From the NCBI RefSeq assembly GCF_037975245.1, contig NC_092577.1, positions 31,883,398 to 31,943,397 on the forward strand: DNA of 60,000 bases, written 5' to 3'. Positions within the stretch are counted from its first letter, which is position 1. The number at the start of each line of letters is the position of its first letter. Shown here one piece after another: positions 51,985-60,000 of the stretch. The DNA comes from Apostichopus japonicus. Lineage: Eukaryota; Echinodermata; Holothuroidea; Aspidochirotida; Stichopodidae. The translations under genes were made by a program, and so were the position numbers. The notes under the pieces are model-generated. The model made no database searches, was not told where the DNA came from, and worked only from the letters and a program-made list of their open reading frames with translations.

Positions 51985-52471
51985 AGGAGGGGTGGGGGTT
52001 GGGGGGTTGGGGGGTTGGGGGTTGGGGGTTGGGGGGTTGGGGGTTGGGGGGTTGGGGGTTGGGGGTTGGGGGTGGGGAGGGAAGGGAAGGGAAGGGAAGG
52101 GAAGGGAAGGGAAGGGAAGGGAAGGGAAGGGAAGGGAAGGGAAGGGAAGGGAAGGGAAGGGAAGGGAAGGGAAGGGAAGGGAAGGGAAGGGAAGGGAAGG
52201 GAAGGGAAGGGAAGGGAAGGGAAGGGAAGGGAAGGGAAGGGAAGGGAAGGGAAGGGAAGGGAAGGGAAGGGAAGGGAAGGGAAGGGAAGGGAAGGGAAGG
52301 GAAGGGAAGGGAAGGGAAGGGAAGGGAAGGGAAGGGAAGGGAAGGGAAGGGAAGGGAAGGGAAGGGAAGGGAAGGGAAGGGAAGGGAAGGGAAGGGAAGG
52401 GAAGGGAAGGGAAGGGAAGGGAAGGGAAGGGAAGGGAAGGGAAGGGAAGGGAAGGGAAGGGAAGGGAAGGG
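51985..52471 (+). repeat. G-rich TTGGGGG repeats and (GGGAA)n purine tract
   Basis: 51985-52076 holds about a dozen TTGGGGG/GTTGGGG units, able to form G-quadruplexes. 52077-52471 is about 79 nearly perfect GGGAA units, a 395-bp strand of purines only, able to form triplex DNA. The block starts about 270 bp upstream of the protease TATA box. Long 'GREGK' and 'PFPSL' frames are artefacts. Confidence 0.97.
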
Positions 52472-52479
52472 CGAAACTG

Positions 52480-53050
52480 CAATGTAGTCTGACACATGCA
52501 ATGGCATCCTCTGATATGCATGTATAGCCCAGGCTATATAGCACGTGGTCAATATATGGGATTAAAAATAATCCGCGTATAAACAGATAAAAAAAGGGGT
52601 TTATATTAATCTTATTTATCTTAATACCATGAGAGTGTAACAGATGATTCCGGGCTTAAGATCATTTGGTCTGGTATAATTTACCTTAGAGTTGTAACAC
52701 TGGGTCGTTTAAAAGAAACAATGAATTTTGTTGAAACATTTCGTTTGGAAGTCACTGGAAAACACTTTATATACTCTCTCTTCTCAGAATACCAGATGGC
52801 TATAGATACCGTAAACACGTTTCAAACTGACGAGGTTTGTTATTACAAATAATATACTAACAGATATTATCTAGTGGCAAAAGTGTGACACTTATAACAA
52901 AACAAGAAAAGAAAGAAAAGGATAGTAATGGAGAATCAAATGTCATTACTTTCCGAAAATCTAGACACGTTTTTGTGAAGATAACTATTGATATTCCTCC
53001 ACGTCAGAACATATAAAGTATTGAATATTCATTACCCAATATCATCATAT
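52480..53050. other. no gene recognised
   Basis: AT-rich DNA without motif-bearing frames. Confidence 0.4.
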
Positions 53051-53054
53051 TTAT

Positions 53055-53600
53055 GCCTACATGTAACAACTGTATTCATAGTTTGGATACAATCTGATTT
53101 AAGGTTGTGGAGTTATTGCAACTTTGAAATTTTGGCCCCTCCCAAAAAAATTGGCCCCGATAAAATGTGGGCCCAAATGGTCCCAATAATATTAGACCCC
53201 AGAAATTCGAGCCCAAAGAATGTGTCCCAAAATGCAAGAAAATATTGCTAAAATATGGGCCCGGGATTTTTCTTGGGCCCAGATAGCATAAACATGCACC
53301 TGCTATTAACCAAGAGACTGTATGCCATGTTTGGCTACTATCCGACTTTAGGTCGCATAGGTTATTGCAATGTAAAGAAAATGTGGGCCCACATGGTCCC
53401 AAACATATAGGAATCTGGAAATAAAATTTGAGCCCAGGTGGTCCCAAAACAAATAAGGTCTCCATGTACCAGCTATTAACAAACAACTGTATACCAAGTT
53501 TGGTTACAATCCGACTAAGTTATTGCAATGTAAAGATTGTTATCGTTGACCCCATAACCTCATTAATATTCATAAGGTCAGCGGCAAAACCAAGAGTGCA
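53055..53600. repeat. three diverged tandem copies of a ~150-bp unit
   Basis: Each copy has a segment like ACAACTGTATACCAAGTTTGG, then ACAATCCGACT, GTTATTGCAATGTAAAG, then a part rich in GGGCCCA or GGTCCCA. Copies begin at about 53067, 53303 and 53480. The first is the most diverged. After the third comes TTGACCCCATAACCTCATTAATATTCAT, which looks like a common dispersed repeat end. The element type is not known to me. Confidence 0.7.
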
Positions 53601-54663
53601 CACCTTTTCACTATAATACATCCACATAGCAAGTATGAAAAATACGTTTTGCAGCCACTCAACCCCCCCCCCCCCCAATTCCCCACGTGTTTGAAGTTGC
53701 CTACGCCACTGTAAAACTAGAAGATATTTTTGGTAAAAAAAAATTGATATATTTTTAGAAACATGTTATTTAAGAAGGGCTGTTACTTATATTATAATGG
53801 GGCTAAATTGAAAAGCACAAATTTGGATTCAAGAAGCTTACACAGTGAACAATAACATATCTTGCTTGTAAGTCAATGAATGGCATAGATATAGAACTGT
53901 ATAATGACCTGCTGACTATCCCTAACCCTAAATAAGTGCAGAATTTCCGCCTCAGTGGCTCTAAGGTATTATACGCCCATTAAAAGCCCCATTGACTTAT
54001 ACACTAAATCACAAAAGTAATTTGGTCTCTCAGTCTAGATAGAAGTTCTTACTAGCTAAACGCCTACCCATTCGCCGGATAGCTTACAAGTTGACCTTTC
54101 ATGGCACCATCAATTTTCCGTACCATGACTGCGCAGATTTTTCGCTATCAGAGCCTGATGTTTTCGTCACTTGTTAACAAACCTTTTCACTCAGTAGTAT
54201 ACAATTTTCATACGCTGCTCCTGGGAGACCTAAAGGGGTCTAAAATTGCCTCAATTGACCCAATTTTTTTCACCATATGTATTTCCATTTATGCTCTTCA
54301 ACATGCAATCCACAAAAAAAAACTAGATCATGATTGATAACAGGTCAAAAAGATGTTCTCCTTCTGGTTTTTGGCACTTTTCCTGAAGGAGAACAATCGG
54401 GCGAATGGATATAGATTCTAATAGGAGTATGCCACCCTAAGGTACCATACGCTTGCCTTCCCGATCAGTGGACAAGCGCCCTCGCAGCATATATAAACCC
54501 AGAGCTGTGTAGATACACCATACAATGCATAGAGACTATAGATGTGTATGCAACTAAGCTGCGACAATGGAGCGGACGAGCGCCACCTATCGTGCAAACG
54601 TGTATCGTGGAGTGTTCGTGTGCGCGTGAGAGATAAAAATACGCAATCGAAACGAACATTGCA
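53601..54663. other. no gene; one single hAT-like end at ~53700
   Basis: GCCTACGCCACTG at about 53699-53711 is the inverse of CAGTGGCGTAGGC, one terminus of the hAT-like MITEs, without a partner. A 14-bp C run lies at 53664. The rest is unrecognised. Confidence 0.4.
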
Positions 54664-54669
54664 AACGTC

Positions 54670-55175
54670 TATGGCAAGCCAAATGCTCAATAAATCGAGA
54701 AACATGGATTTTCGGTCGAAAAACCATGTTTATCGACCGATAAACATGGTTTTTCACCGACAAACCATGATTATCGGCAGATAAACATGGTTTTTCTGAG
54801 AAACATGGTTTATCGAACCATAAACAGGGATTTTCATTAGATATTCCATGTTTTTCTTTCGAAAATCCATGTTTTTATTTCGAAAATCCATGTTTATCGG
54901 CGATAAACCATGTTTATCTGTCGAAAAACATGGTTTATCGCCGATAAACATGGTTTATCGACCGATAAACCATGTTTTTCGTCGAAAATCCATGTTTATC
55001 GGCGAAAAACCATGTTTTTCGACAGATAAACATGGTTTATCGCCGATAAACATGGTTTATCGCCGATAAACATGGTTTATCGACTGATAAACCATGTTTT
55101 TCGTCGAAAATCCACGTTTATCGGCGATAAACCATGTTTATCAACCGATAAGCATAGTTTATCGGCGGTAAATCA
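54670..55175 (+). repeat. left arm of the foldback element
   Basis: About two dozen short units in alternating orientation (AAACATGGTTTATCG and AAACCATGTTTATCG). The first 80 bp match the inverted right arm with few differences. Open frames such as HVYRPINMVF are artefacts of the repeat. Confidence 0.9.
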
Positions 55176-55343
55176 TGTTTTTATATTTGGCGACTGATGA
55201 AAATTTACCGGAACTACTTCCAAAACTCTACATGTTATGTTAGTATATATATGATAAATATTTAGTTCCGAAGCCGCATGTGGGCGAGCCGTACGCAAAC
55301 TTCGTATGGGCCCGGTCCTTTCCATAATTAGGAACAACGAAAT

Positions 55344-55523
55344 ATGGCCCCTGTTACCGATGTGAAACTGTTCATGGTGTGCACCGTGTTGTATCTCCTG
55401 ATAAATTCTGCGTTGGCGCCTTTGCCGAATAGAGAGGAGAGAGTATCAAATTCCCAACCCTATGTTGACAATTTCATACACAGACTTTCCAGCTTACTGC
55501 GGAATTTTTGTACTGTAATGTAA
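55344..55523 (+). CDS. 59-residue secreted-peptide-like ORF inside the foldback element
   Basis: ATG at 55344 in the context AAATATGG opens a frame of 59 codons ending TAA. After MAPVTDVK comes a hydrophobic core LFMVCTVLYLLINSALA that looks like a signal peptide with a probable cut after ALA. Then follows a polar mature part, APLPNREERVSNSQPYVDNF then IHRLSSLLRNFCTVM. The mature part has Arg-rich and amphipathic-helix-like features but no family I recognise. A donor-like ACT|GTAATG near the end means it might be only the first exon of a longer gene. It lies in the non-repetitive middle of the element, so it may be a captured host exon or a chance ORF. Confidence 0.4.
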   Translation: MAPVTDVKLFMVCTVLYLLINSALAPLPNREERVSNSQPYVDNFIHRLSSLLRNFCTVM

Positions 55524-56529
55524 ATAAAATCTTATATAGCGCACTATACGCGCGATGCATCTGTGCCCTTTACAAACAATCTAGAAAATACAATGCCAAA
55601 GCAGGTTTGACTTTGCTTAGCCATTGGACTATTGTAAGCCGTTATATTATGCAGTTAGGCTATTTCCATAGAGTTATAAACGAGTTCCTATTATGCTCAA
55701 TGGCTGTTTCCTATGACTTTAACGGTCTTCTGTATTCACGGGCGGCGATTTGTTTCAAATATTGGGGGGGGGGGGGGGGGAATGGCTTGGGTGCCGGCGG
55801 GTAGCATCTTTCATCCCCAAAATTGTTCGCACGCTTCTATATATACATGTATACTGGTTGCTACCGTACAGCCCTATATTTTCCTTTTAAATCGGCAAAC
55901 CAAATTTCATTACGGATGCGGTCCGTCTAGCTAATTCATTTCGAAAAGTCAAAACAACTTTTGGTGAAAGTCTGTGATGTTTTTTGGTGATATTTAGAAA
56001 CAAATTGTGACACGGTTAGACAGGTGCGTAGCGAGGAATTTGCCAAGGAAGGGGCCAAGCTTGTAGGTAAACCACCTAAGCGTTGCGCCACCATGAGTTG
56101 GCGCGAAGAGTATAAGAAAATTTAGGCCGAAAATTGCTCCCACATTGCTGTCAATGGCACTTCCCAGGCCTTGTTAGTTGCGTATCACGCTATAATGGAA
56201 ACGTTTCTTGAGATTACAAACTCAACCTGCAATTGGTCGTAATATGACCTCTTTTTACCAATTACTGTAGTTTGCAACGCCTGCCACATATATTTTCTTA
56301 GTATGAAGGTCTTTGTGTGAACGCTGTATGATGAACTACACTGTAGACATGAACATAACCACACAGTGTTTACTCAAAGAGCCTAAAGCTATGCAGGATA
56401 ATTGTGCAGTCTAGAACTTTTAAGGTTGATTTACGACCGTGTCAGATCGATGACGGTGTACTATTACTAAGCCTTTGCGTTGCCGATTATTATTCCGCAC
56501 TTGTCCATATGCGGACTGTGCGGTACCGT
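55524..56529. other. rest of the foldback middle; retroelement scraps
   Basis: AATAAAATCTTATATAGCGC at about 55523 resembles a CR1/SINE tail. CAGGTGCGTAGCGAGGAATT at about 56021 with GCGCCACCATGAGTTGGCGC resembles part of the hAT-like element at 38.96 kb (GCGCCACCATCGGTTGGCGC). A 14-bp G run lies at 55765. No other coding sequence was seen. Confidence 0.5.
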
Positions 56530-57125
56530 AGCTATGTTTTTACGCGATAAACATGGTTTATCGGCGATAAACATGGTTTATCGGCGATAAACATGGTTTA
56601 TCGGCGATAAACATGGTTAATCGGCGATAAACATGGTTTATCGGCGATAAACATGGTTTATCGGCGATAAACCATGTTTATCGGCGATAAATATGGTTTA
56701 TGGTTTATCGGCGATAAACCATGTTTCTCGATAGATAAACATGGTTTATCGGCGAAAAACCTTGTTATCGCTCGAAAAACCATGTTTATCGCTTGAAAAA
56801 CATGGATTATCGCAGATAAACATGGATTGTCACAGATAAACCATGTTTATCTATCGAGAAACATGGTTTATCGCCGATAAACCATGTTTATCGCCGATAA
56901 ACCATGTTTATCGCCGAAAAACCATGTTTATCAGTGATAATCTATGTGTCTCAAGCGATAAACATGGATTCTCGCCGATAAACCGTGTTTATCAACCGAA
57001 AATCCATGTTCATCGGTCGATAAACATGGTTTTTCGATCGAAAAACATGGTTTATCAGTCGATAAACATGGTTTTTCGACCGATAATCCATGTTTTTCGA
57101 TTTATTGAGCAATTGGCTTGCCATA
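56530..57125 (-). repeat. right arm of the foldback element
   Basis: About 27 units of the same family. The inner part (56544-56700) has seven nearly identical head-to-tail units TCGGCGATAAACATGGTTTA, showing recent local amplification, while the outer part mirrors the left arm. An AATAAA on the minus strand (57106-57101) lies within the terminal 25 bp and faces transcription coming from the P450 gene. Confidence 0.9.
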
Positions 57126-57269
57126 AACGTCTTGACCAAGACTACGGGGTCATATGACCTCGGGGTGCTTTGATCGGAGAGGTAAACAGGCACTGCCTTT
57201 AACCCAACTATTCTCCATACATACTATAGATCTATAAAAGTCACGGTACGTTGCCAGTTCGAACACATA

Positions 57270-57451
57270 TCAGTCCCGTTTTTCTAGAACAACCATAAAT
57301 GGTTTGGGAGAATAAGTCAAGCCAAAGTTACCGACTTTATCAATCTTTTGAGTTGGTTCTGCGAATCTCACGTGATACCGTCGGAGCAGGTTGCTAAAGA
57401 CAATAAATAATTCCGCTTCAGCTAACTTCTTACCCACACAGATACGTTTTC
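57270..57451 (-). CDS. cytochrome P450, last exon
   Basis: A 182-bp exon after a TTATCTTGGCAG acceptor. Joined with the previous exon it completes the haem-binding loop FGLGKRICVG, with the Cys that ligates the haem iron on this exon. It continues KKLAEAELFIVFSNLLRRYH, the L helix, and ends with the beta-strand region GLTYSPKPFMVVLEKRD before TGA. This C-terminal pattern fits CYP2-clan microsomal monooxygenases (CYP1/2/17-like). No canonical AATAAA occurs between the stop and the foldback element 144 bp downstream. Confidence 0.92.
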
Positions 57452-57537
57452 CTGCCAAGATAAATAAACAGCACAAATATAAAACTTTTAAGTGGATTTA
57501 TAGACTATGGGACGGTTACAACTTAACGAAATATTTG

Positions 57538-57571
<34 letters not shown>

Positions 57572-58593
57572 ATATGGTAAATACGAGACTTTGTTACTAT
57601 TGGACGGAAAATTTATTCTGTCCACTTCATAAATTTACTCATGTTATGCGCTGTTGTTTTTCTTGTTTTTGAGGGTTTAACAGCTGTAAAACCAACATTT
57701 ATTTATTTATTGAAATATTCAATATTTAATTTAAATATCCAATATTCAATATTTTAATCTACTTGAAAACAGTAACAAGCTGTGACCGTGTGAGTCCGGA
57801 ACATTCGAATTCGCGTGACGTCTTTGTGAATCGTCTGGGTGATAGTTTTCACGTGTATAAAGATCAAGGAACATATATCACGTACAGCATGTTGTACTCA
57901 ATGTGGCCAGGATGCAATCAAACGATACTATAGTTAATAATATGCCTAGTGTATTATAACATGGAACGCCAAACTGACCAGCAGCTATGTTGATGTTTTT
58001 CCACCTACCCCCCCCCCTCCTCCTCCCGCCCCTACCCGATACACAAAACGTGAAAAAATAGTATCTACTAAGACTAATGTAGGGCCTAAGTAATAATTCA
58101 GTTATGACCACACCTTCATCATCGGGAAAACGATTCTTTTCTTTTCGGGCATCTCCGCCTAATACTATACGTAGTAGTGCAAAGTGACTTGTCACGTGGC
58201 AAACGATAGAGGGCATGCTCTCACTGATCTTTCCCAATGATTAGAGTGTTGAATCTTACCGTAACTATATACTACGTATAAAAAGATCTGTTCAAATACG
58301 TCCGCTAACGCACATTGGGTTTCTATAATATACTGCCTTACCTACCACCATCGCCACCACTCATCGCCTCCTCCAACCCTAACATGCTGCCTTTTCCTGC
58401 CACCGTCCACTCACATGTTTCTCCGACCCGGCCCAAAAAGTTCAAATTTAAAAATATCTCTCAAATTTCCGATCTCTCAATTTAGGAGTCTTTTATTTAC
58501 CGGTCAGGGGCTTTCGCCCCTGGCTCGCTGAAGCGCCTTTCGGCGGAAACAGCTATTTACGAGACAATCTATGCTATCTATGCTATGCCTTAC
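57452..58593. other. P450 intron
   Basis: Contains a short (TA)n (57540-57567) and a C run (58010-58020). GTCAGGGGCTTTCGCCCCTG at about 58505 is a small hairpin. Nothing else recognised. Confidence 0.6.
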
Positions 58594-58930
58594 CTAATCC
58601 AAAAGAAACGAGTTGGTTCCTCTTCTCAGTTAAGATCGAATCTCTGCTAACGTTCAGAAAACGTTCCGGGCGATATATGTGCGGCTCCTTCCATAGGGTG
58701 ACGTCATTGTGTATTGCGTACTCATTGAACCAAACTTCAGTACCTTTTGGGAGGTCATAGCCACATATTCTTGTAGCTCTCGCTGTGACACGTGGGACTC
58801 CTAGAGGAACGACTGTAGCACATCTCATGACTTCGAAAATAGCAGCTTGAGTCAGCGGAAATTCATCTCTTCTAGCGTCAGTGATAGCTTCGGATGAATT
58901 AGAGGAGAGGTTGACTAGCTCTTCCGCAAT
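58594..58930 (-). CDS. cytochrome P450, penultimate exon (K helix to haem loop)
   Basis: A 337-bp exon from a CCTCCTAG acceptor to a TTAG|GTAAGG donor. It encodes IAEELVNLSSNSSEAITDAR, then the K helix FEVMR with the conserved ExxR pair, VVPLGVPRVTARATRICGYD, LPKGTEVWFNEYAIHNDVTL, the PERF motif YRPERFL, and ends VSFGLG at the start of the haem loop. The order and spacing are those of an active microsomal P450 of the CYP2 clan. Upstream exons (N-terminal anchor, I helix) are not in the remaining 1.07 kb and must lie beyond the right edge, so the gene is only partly seen. Substrate unknown. Confidence 0.92.
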
Positions 58931-60000
58931 CTAGGAGGTCGAAATTCGGTAGAGAAAAAGATAATAGTCATTGGGAATTTAATTTCGCCAAACCGGACCA
59001 TATCTCGGTAACGTGCAAATTATTTCGAATATAGCGGGGAGAGGTATGGGATTCTCATCTGCGCAACTTCTCACCCCCCCCCCCTCCCACTTGAAAAAAT
59101 AGAACTTTACAACTGGGTTGAAATAAGAATTACGGAATTCATTTATAGCGTAAATTAAATGAGGAACCGCGTCCATACACCGCTGAGGTTATATGGTATG
59201 CCAGCAGATAACGAAAGACCGCAGCATTCGCTAATGTCCTTTCTAGTATATTATTTGTCATATTTTATAGTATATGTTTGTAGTATTACGTACAAGCAAT
59301 ATAACACTACATGTAAATTATAATGCCACTCATGATAGTGTTAAGCATGTTTGAGATAATTATATCTTTTCGTCATAGGAGTTTTGAGAGAGATACATAT
59401 ATGGTGCTAAGCCTGTGTGCTAAGCTGCTAGTCATGTTGTTGTTATAACCATATTACTCACAAAATATTTAATTTGTGGTTGAGTTAACTGATGCCAAGT
59501 ACAGAGCCGTAAACTAGGGTAGGGGTGGCGGGGGGGGGTCAGCTTCCCCTTGAAATATCCACTTCCTAAATGAAAGTATATCTACGATAATGTGAACGCC
59601 GCCTGAGTAGTTGGCGCTATTTCAGTTCGTTTTAGCGAGTTATGTTTCCGATAAAGTGAATGCGCCCAGAGACCCAACAGTGCATTTTAAATGTAATTGT
59701 GATACCATGTGTGCGCATGTTGTGTACATCTGTATAACAAGGCGCTCGCGAACGTCTTCAGTTTGATCCATGTTTAGTAATTTACGACCCTCCCCCCCCC
59801 CCGACACACCCTCACACATGTTTCAAATCGAATTGATGCCCTGGATCCCAAGCACATATACGGGTACAATGTCCTTACTACTAATACGAGTATAAGTACA
59901 GCGTCATACTCACGCATGCGCCATTGAGGTTCTCATTTATCCCTAACGTCGTTAAGGGGCTGTTCGTTCAAAACCCTCGACAACTTCCATATAAAATCGG
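58931..60000. other. P450 intron to window edge; nothing else recognised
   Basis: AT-rich DNA with C/G runs at about 59075, 59528 and 59790. I searched the minus strand for an I-helix exon (A/G-G-x-D/E-T) and did not find one. Confidence 0.45.

Larger units (their letters stand above)
54670..57125. mobile_element. large foldback element, 2.46 kb, with CATG palindrome arrays
   Basis: Outer inverted termini TATGGCAAGCCAAATGCTCA and TATGGCAAGCCAATTGCTCA, each followed by ATAAATCGA, are flanked by the exact 6-bp direct repeat AACGTC (54664-54669 and 57126-57131). Inside come two long inverted arms (54670-55175 and 56530-57125) made of dozens of units of about 20 bp, CGATAAACATGGTTTATCGG and its variants. 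Each unit is itself a near-palindrome centred on CATGG or CCATG. The 1.35-kb middle is unrelated single-copy-looking DNA. Long arms made of short tandem units around a variable middle is the layout known from sea-urchin TU foldback elements. No transposase was seen. Confidence 0.9.

Noticed and set aside
51985-52076. Telomere-like TTGGGGG array
   Set aside because: Short, internal, irregular, and unlike the TTAGGG repeat expected for animals.
51907-52552. Six overlapping ORFs of 160-200 codons (GREGK / PFPSL repeats)
   Set aside because: Translations of the (GGGAA)n purine tract.
56530-57125. CRISPR-like array of palindromic repeats
   Set aside because: Units are contiguous or variable without unique spacers, form inverted arms of a transposon, and the genome is eukaryotic.
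58500-58525. Histone-type 3' stem-loop (CAGGGGCTTTCGCCCCTG)
   Set aside because: Sequence does not match the histone consensus, no histone gene is near, and it lies in a P450 intron.

Overview
The window looks like a stretch of an animal nuclear genome, most likely a marine deuterostome and probably an echinoderm such as a sea cucumber or sea urchin. I infer this from intron-rich genes split by GT/AG sites, Golgi-type sulfotransferases, BEL/Pao, CR1/L2, L1/Tx1-like and Penelope-like retroelements, tRNA-derived SINEs, hAT and MuDR-like MITEs, and foldback elements resembling the sea-urchin TU type. The base composition is AT-rich, with very many microsatellites and short poly-C/poly-G runs. 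The species cannot be fixed from the sequence alone.

Host genes. (1) A galactose-3-O-sulfotransferase-like gene on the + strand: a probable membrane-anchor exon at 10632-10707 and a large catalytic exon at 16664-17831. (2) A second, different sulfotransferase on the + strand: stem exon 39696-39827 and catalytic exon 40377-41329, with a possible signal-anchor first exon at 32065-32251. (3) A complete five-exon secreted trypsin-like serine protease on the - strand (51624 to 45083), 265 residues, with a TATA box at about 51706-51715. (4) The last two exons of a CYP2-clan-like cytochrome P450 on the - strand (58930-58594 and 57451-57270); its 5' exons lie beyond the right edge. (5) A 59-residue secreted-peptide-like ORF at 55344-55523, inside a foldback element.

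Layout. 0-10 kb: no confident gene; a LINE 3' end with a TTA tail, and several long inverted repeats. 10-18 kb: sulfotransferase 1, with a GAT satellite, nested hAT MITEs, an AT-rich minisatellite and two SINEs in its intron. 18-23 kb: nothing recognised. 23.7-30.9 kb: one decayed BEL/Pao retrotransposon inserted in an ACT/GCT repeat, flanked by the 5-bp duplication CATAC. 32-41 kb: sulfotransferase 2, with a roughly 830-bp ATCT array, a LINE fragment, a SINE fragment, a MuDR-like MITE, a small foldback element and an hAT element before its catalytic exon. 43.7-44.5 kb: decayed LINE. 45-52 kb: protease gene whose introns hold a Penelope-like fragment, a CR1/L2 LINE and two inverted SINE copies. 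52-60 kb: a purine-rich tract, diverged tandem repeats, a 2.46-kb foldback element and the P450.

The most notable observation is that two elements (37068-37389 and 54670-57125) share the terminus TATGGMAAGCCA, are each flanked by an exact 6-bp direct repeat (CGGCCT and AACGTC), and are built from arrays of short palindromic units of unrelated sequence (GATATC-centred and CATG-centred). This suggests one family of foldback transposons whose termini are conserved while the internal palindrome arrays are exchangeable.
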